This document shows, one piece after another, positions 5,348 through 7,751 of a stretch of 7,751 nt of DNA (positions are counted from its first letter, which is position 1; each line of letters starts with the position of its first letter). The stretch covers positions 1 through 7,751 of the forward strand of contig CAYTRV010000108.1 in assembly GCA_964440285.1 (NCBI GenBank), in the 5' to 3' direction. Under the pieces are notes generated by a model. That model was not told the origin of the DNA. It worked only from the letters and a program-made list of their open reading frames with translations, and ran no database searches. This stretch comes from CALMEC01 sp964440285. GTDB lineage: Bacteria > Actinomycetota > Thermoleophilia > Miltoncostaeales > Miltoncostaeaceae. The position numbers were made by a program, and so were the translations under genes.

Positions 5348-6079
5348 GTGAGCCTCCACGTCGGCACGTCCGGTTGGGCGTACAGGGAGTGGAAGCCGGC
5401 CTTCTACCCGGTCGACGTCCCGCAGGACCGGTTCCTGGAGCACTACGGGTCGGTCCTGACCGCCTGCGAGGTCAACGCGACGTTCTACCGGCTGCAGTCC
5501 GAATCCACCGTCACTCGCTGGGCGTCGGCGACACCCGCCTCGTTCCGGTTCGCAGTCAAGGCACACCGCCGGCTGACCCACACGCGGGCGATGGCGTGGA
5601 GCGACGAGGAGCGGGCGTTCCTGGGGCGGTTCCTGGAGTCGGTGGCGCCGCTCGGCGAGCGCTTCGGAGCGGTCCTGCTGCAGTACCCGCCGAGCCGGCA
5701 TCGCGACGATGCCGGGCTCGCGGCCGTACTCGACGCCCTCCCGGCGGAGCTGGCGTTCGCCGTGGAGTTCCGGCACGACTCCTGGGCGGACCCTGAGGTG
5801 TTCGACCGGATCGCCGAGCGCGGCGGCACGGTGTGCATCTCCGAGACCGGCGGCACGGTGCTCGACCACCTGCCGCCCGGGCCGTTCGCCTACGTGCGGC
5901 TACGGTCCAACCGCTACTCGGCCGACGCCCGCGACGGCTGGCTCGACCTGCTTCGCCGGGAGGTCGCGGATCGCCCGGTGTTCGCGTTCGCGAAGCATGA
6001 GGGGATCCCCGCCGGCGACCCGTTCGGCGGCATCGGCCTCGCGGAATGGCTCGTGCAGCAGATCGAACGGCCGGTGTAG
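5348..6079 (+). CDS. DUF72 / YecE-family protein
   Basis: This 243-residue protein belongs to the DUF72 (YecE-like) family, a TIM-barrel-like fold of unproven biochemical role. Family marks are the start HVGTSGWAYREWK (4-16), EVNATFYRL (41-49), SFRFAVKAHRRLTH (65-78), VLLQYPP (109-115), AVEFRHDSW (138-146), AYVRLRS (181-187) and FAFAKHE (212-218). Conserved polar residues E41, N43, Y47, K71, E140, R142 and H143 are intact, so an enzymatic or binding pocket is plausible. No signal peptide or membrane segment is seen. The GTG at 5348 is chosen because the family begins at this strand; the frame is open upstream only as antisense to ispD. It is the sole plus-strand gene here, divergent from ispD with a 22-base gap and convergent with the PIN/TRAM gene (49 bases between stops). 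Confidence 0.9.
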   Translation: MSLHVGTSGWAYREWKPAFYPVDVPQDRFLEHYGSVLTACEVNATFYRLQSESTVTRWASATPASFRFAVKAHRRLTHTRAMAWSDEERAFLGRFLESVAPLGERFGAVLLQYPPSRHRDDAGLAAVLDALPAELAFAVEFRHDSWADPEVFDRIAERGGTVCISETGGTVLDHLPPGPFAYVRLRSNRYSADARDGWLDLLRREVADRPVFAFAKHEGIPAGDPFGGIGLAEWLVQQIERPV

Positions 6080-6128
6080 CGCCCCCGCTCGGAAGGTCGG
6101 CCCGTATCCCGCGAGCGAACGTTCCCGG

Positions 6129-7190
6129 TCACGCCGGTGGCGCCGCCTCGCTCTGGACGGCGGGGACCTTGGTGAAGACCATTTTCCCCGAGGAGGACTG
6201 CAGCACGCTGGTGACCTCGGCGTCCACCTCGTGCCCGACGAGGCCCTTGCCGCCCTCGACCACGATCATGGTTCCGTCGGCGAGGTACCCGACGCCCTGC
6301 TCGTACTCGCGGCCCTCGCGGATGACCTTCACCCGCAATATCTCCCCCGGCAGCACGGCGGGTTTGAGCGCGTTGGCCAGGTCGTTGAGGTTCAGCACCT
6401 CGACGCCTTGGATCTGGGCGACCTTGTTGAGGTTGAAGTCGGTGGTGATGATCTCGGCGCCGAGTTCCTTCGCGAGGCGCACGAGCTTGCCGTCGACCCC
6501 CTCGATATCGTCGTAGTCGCGCTCCCGGACGGTGAACCCGCCGTTCGCGTTGTCCTTGAGCTCCTCGACGAGCTCGAGTCCGCGCCGGCCCCTGGCCCGC
6601 TTGAGCGGGTCGCTGGAGTCGGCGACGCGCTGCAGCTCGTCGAGCACGAACGTGGGGACCACCATCTGGCCGGAGAGGAACCTGGTGCGCACCACATCCA
6701 CGAGCCGCCCGTCGATGATGGCGCTGGTATCGATGACCCGCGGGGGCACGGGCGGGAGCTGGTGGCGCGACCGGATCCCGACGAGCCGGAGGATGTCGAC
6801 ATGCTTGCGCGCCCCGATACGGCTGAAGACGTAGGCGACGACCAGCGCGACGATGACCGCGAGGTACGGCCCGACCCTCGGGAGCTGCAGTACGGCGATC
6901 GCCGCCAGGGCCGCCACGACCAGCCCGACGATGAGCCCGAGCGCAGCGACCATGAGCTCGGCTGCCGACCGTTGGTCGGCGACCCGGTCGAGGACCTTTG
7001 CCCGCTCCGCCAGCCACCGGCCGATGAACCCGCCGAGCAGGTAGCCGAGGAGCATGCCGACGATGACCACCCCGGTCCACGCTCCGTACCGGGTGAGGCC
7101 GTTCCAGTCCTTGGGCAGCAGGCTCGCCCCTCCCTGCCACGCCCCGAGCGCGAGCAGGAGCGCAAGCACGATGCGGCTTACGAGAACCAC
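6129..7190 (-). CDS. yacL: YacL-type membrane protein with PIN and TRAM domains
   Basis: This 353-residue protein has four hydrophobic segments (about 5-22, 38-56, 81-103 and 107-124), a PIN nuclease domain (about 151-265) and a TRAM domain (about 282-342). The PIN acidic residues are present: D154 (VIDTSAIIDGR), E185 (VLDELQ), D233 (GVDGKLVRLA) and D251 (TTDFNLNK). RNA cleavage at the membrane is therefore plausible, and TRAM domains bind RNA; the actual substrate is unknown. Domain order and length match Bacillus YacL, which also lies near ispD-ispF. The GTG at 7190 starts just before the first hydrophobic segment, but it lacks a clear ribosome site, so the start is less sure than the rest. 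The gene follows carD after 167 bases on the same strand. The C-terminal tail ends in alanine and proline. Confidence 0.9.
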   Translation of the reverse strand: MVLVSRIVLALLLALGAWQGGASLLPKDWNGLTRYGAWTGVVIVGMLLGYLLGGFIGRWLAERAKVLDRVADQRSAAELMVAALGLIVGLVVAALAAIAVLQLPRVGPYLAVIVALVVAYVFSRIGARKHVDILRLVGIRSRHQLPPVPPRVIDTSAIIDGRLVDVVRTRFLSGQMVVPTFVLDELQRVADSSDPLKRARGRRGLELVEELKDNANGGFTVRERDYDDIEGVDGKLVRLAKELGAEIITTDFNLNKVAQIQGVEVLNLNDLANALKPAVLPGEILRVKVIREGREYEQGVGYLADGTMIVVEGGKGLVGHEVDAEVTSVLQSSSGKMVFTKVPAVQSEAAPPA

Positions 7191-7326
7191 AGGTACCGAC
7201 CCGTATGGGACAACGTCATGACAACCACCAAGGACGAAACATTCGCCCCGCCCGAGGCGAGCCGGCCAGACGAGCGGAGGCGTTCTTGCTCCTTAGATTA
7301 CTCCCGGCGGAGCGTTTTCCCGCACC

Positions 7327-7348
7327 CACCCGGTCGCTCGGTCGGGTG
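7327..7348 (-). terminator. Possible weak terminator after carD
   Basis: On the minus strand CACCCG (7348-7343) can pair with CGGGTG (7332-7327) around a 10-base loop, starting 10 bases after the carD stop. The stem is followed by GGTGCGGGAAAA and no T-run. A TAATCT -10-like hexamer (7300-7295) follows but has no recognisable -35, so I cannot say whether the PIN/TRAM gene has its own promoter here. Confidence 0.25.
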
Positions 7349-7357
7349 CTCCGGCAG

Positions 7358-7751
7358 CTAGTCGACCAGCACCTCACCGCGGCTGGGGCGCGTCAGCCGC
7401 GACTGGGCGATCTCGTCGAGGAGCGCCTCTAGGAACTCGGTGGCCTCGTCCTCGCCCATGTCCCTGGCGTACATGAGCTCGCTCGCGAGGATCTTCTTCG
7501 CCCGTCCGTACATCTGCTTCTCGCCGGTGGAGAGCCCCTTGTCGAGCTCCCGGATGGACAGGTTGCGGACGACCTCGGCCAGTTCGAAGATGTCGCCGGT
7601 CTTGATCTTGTCGCGGTTGTGCTTGAACCGCCGGTTCCAGTTCTTCGGCATCTCCGAGACGTCGTCGGTGAGCACGGCCAGCACCTTCTTGACGGTTTCG
7701 GCGTCGATGATGCGCCGCAGGCCCGCCTTGCCCGCGTTCTCACACGGAACG
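7358..7751 (-). CDS. carD: CarD-family transcription regulator, 5' end outside window
   Basis: CarD binds the RNA polymerase beta subunit and stabilises the open promoter complex, notably at rRNA promoters. The visible 130 residues hold the end of the polymerase-interacting domain (VPCENAGKAGLRRII) and the whole helical DNA-binding domain. That domain includes NWNRRFKHNRDKIKTGD, whose W (codon 7639-7637) matches the tryptophan that wedges into the -10 minor groove in mycobacterial CarD. It also includes ELAEVVRNLSIRELDKGLS and GEKQMYGRAKKILASELMY. By comparison with mycobacterial CarD, about 45-50 N-terminal residues lie beyond the right edge. A GTG at 7684 is not the true start, because the frame and the family similarity continue to the edge. 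The gene ends in TAG. Its position upstream of yacL-ispD fits the order in other actinobacteria. Confidence 0.93.
   Translation of the reverse strand, partial: VPCENAGKAGLRRIIDAETVKKVLAVLTDDVSEMPKNWNRRFKHNRDKIKTGDIFELAEVVRNLSIRELDKGLSTGEKQMYGRAKKILASELMYARDMGEDEATEFLEALLDEIAQSRLTRPSRGEVLVD

Noticed and set aside
6080..6128. Bidirectional terminator between the convergent DUF72 and yacL stops (CGCTCG 6086-6091 with CGAGCG 6112-6117)
   Set aside because: The arms are 6 bp with a 20-base loop and no T-run. It is possible but not supported well enough to list.
7191..7357. Promoter for yacL in the carD-yacL gap
   Set aside because: TTGTCA and TTGGTG -35-like words lack a -10 at proper spacing, and TAATCT (7300-7295) lacks a -35. 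The GTCATGAC palindrome (7215-7222) is too short to interpret.
5709..7361. Plus-strand frame of 550 codons and minus-strand frames at 5914-7140 and 4700-5869
   Set aside because: They overlap DUF72, yacL or ispD in other frames, have low-complexity arginine-rich products, and have no motif or start signal.

Overview
The window reads as a housekeeping locus from a high-GC, probably deep-branching actinobacterium (Actinomycetota, for example Acidimicrobiia or relatives). The reasons are strong G/C at third codon positions, frequent GTG starts, a CarD gene, actinobacterial-style gene starts, and a gene order shared with both Mycobacterium (carD-ispD-ispF-cysS-rlmB) and Bacillus (yacL-ispD-ispF...cysS...rlmB...sigH). 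A run of 10 N marks an assembly gap, which suggests a draft or metagenome-assembled genome. The lineage call is inference; no search was possible.

Almost everything is on the minus strand, so transcription runs from high to low coordinates. From the right edge: carD (7751-7358, 5' end outside the window); a YacL-type PIN/TRAM membrane protein (7190-6129); then the only plus-strand gene, a DUF72/YecE-family protein (5348-6079), lying back to back with the following operon. The operon is ispD (5325-4627), a PHP-family histidinol-phosphatase-like hydrolase (4608-3754), ispF (3757-3287), cysS (3290-1884) and rlmB (1887-1187, interrupted by the N gap). PHP/ispF, ispF/cysS and cysS/rlmB each overlap by 4 bases, so the operon is tightly coupled. 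A hairpin follows rlmB, then about 300 bases without a gene but rich in palindromes. This stretch holds a good sigma-70-type promoter for a SigH-like sigma factor (889-221). A tRNA-Thr(UGU) follows 31 bases after that gene, and the left edge holds a short 10-base tandem repeat.

Functionally the locus joins transcription control (CarD, SigH-like factor), isoprenoid synthesis by the MEP pathway (IspD, IspF), translation (CysRS, rRNA methylation by RlmB, tRNA-Thr) and a probable RNA-handling PIN protein. In Bacillus and many actinobacteria the next genes beyond sigH are rpmG-secE-nusG, which would lie off the left edge.

I do not see a new defence or mobile system. The most interesting signals are regulatory: the 22-base gap between ispD and the DUF72 gene, where two overlapping -10-like hexamers sit exactly symmetrically 6 bases before each GTG start; and the cluster of GAAC/GTTC half-sites in the leader of the sigH-like gene.
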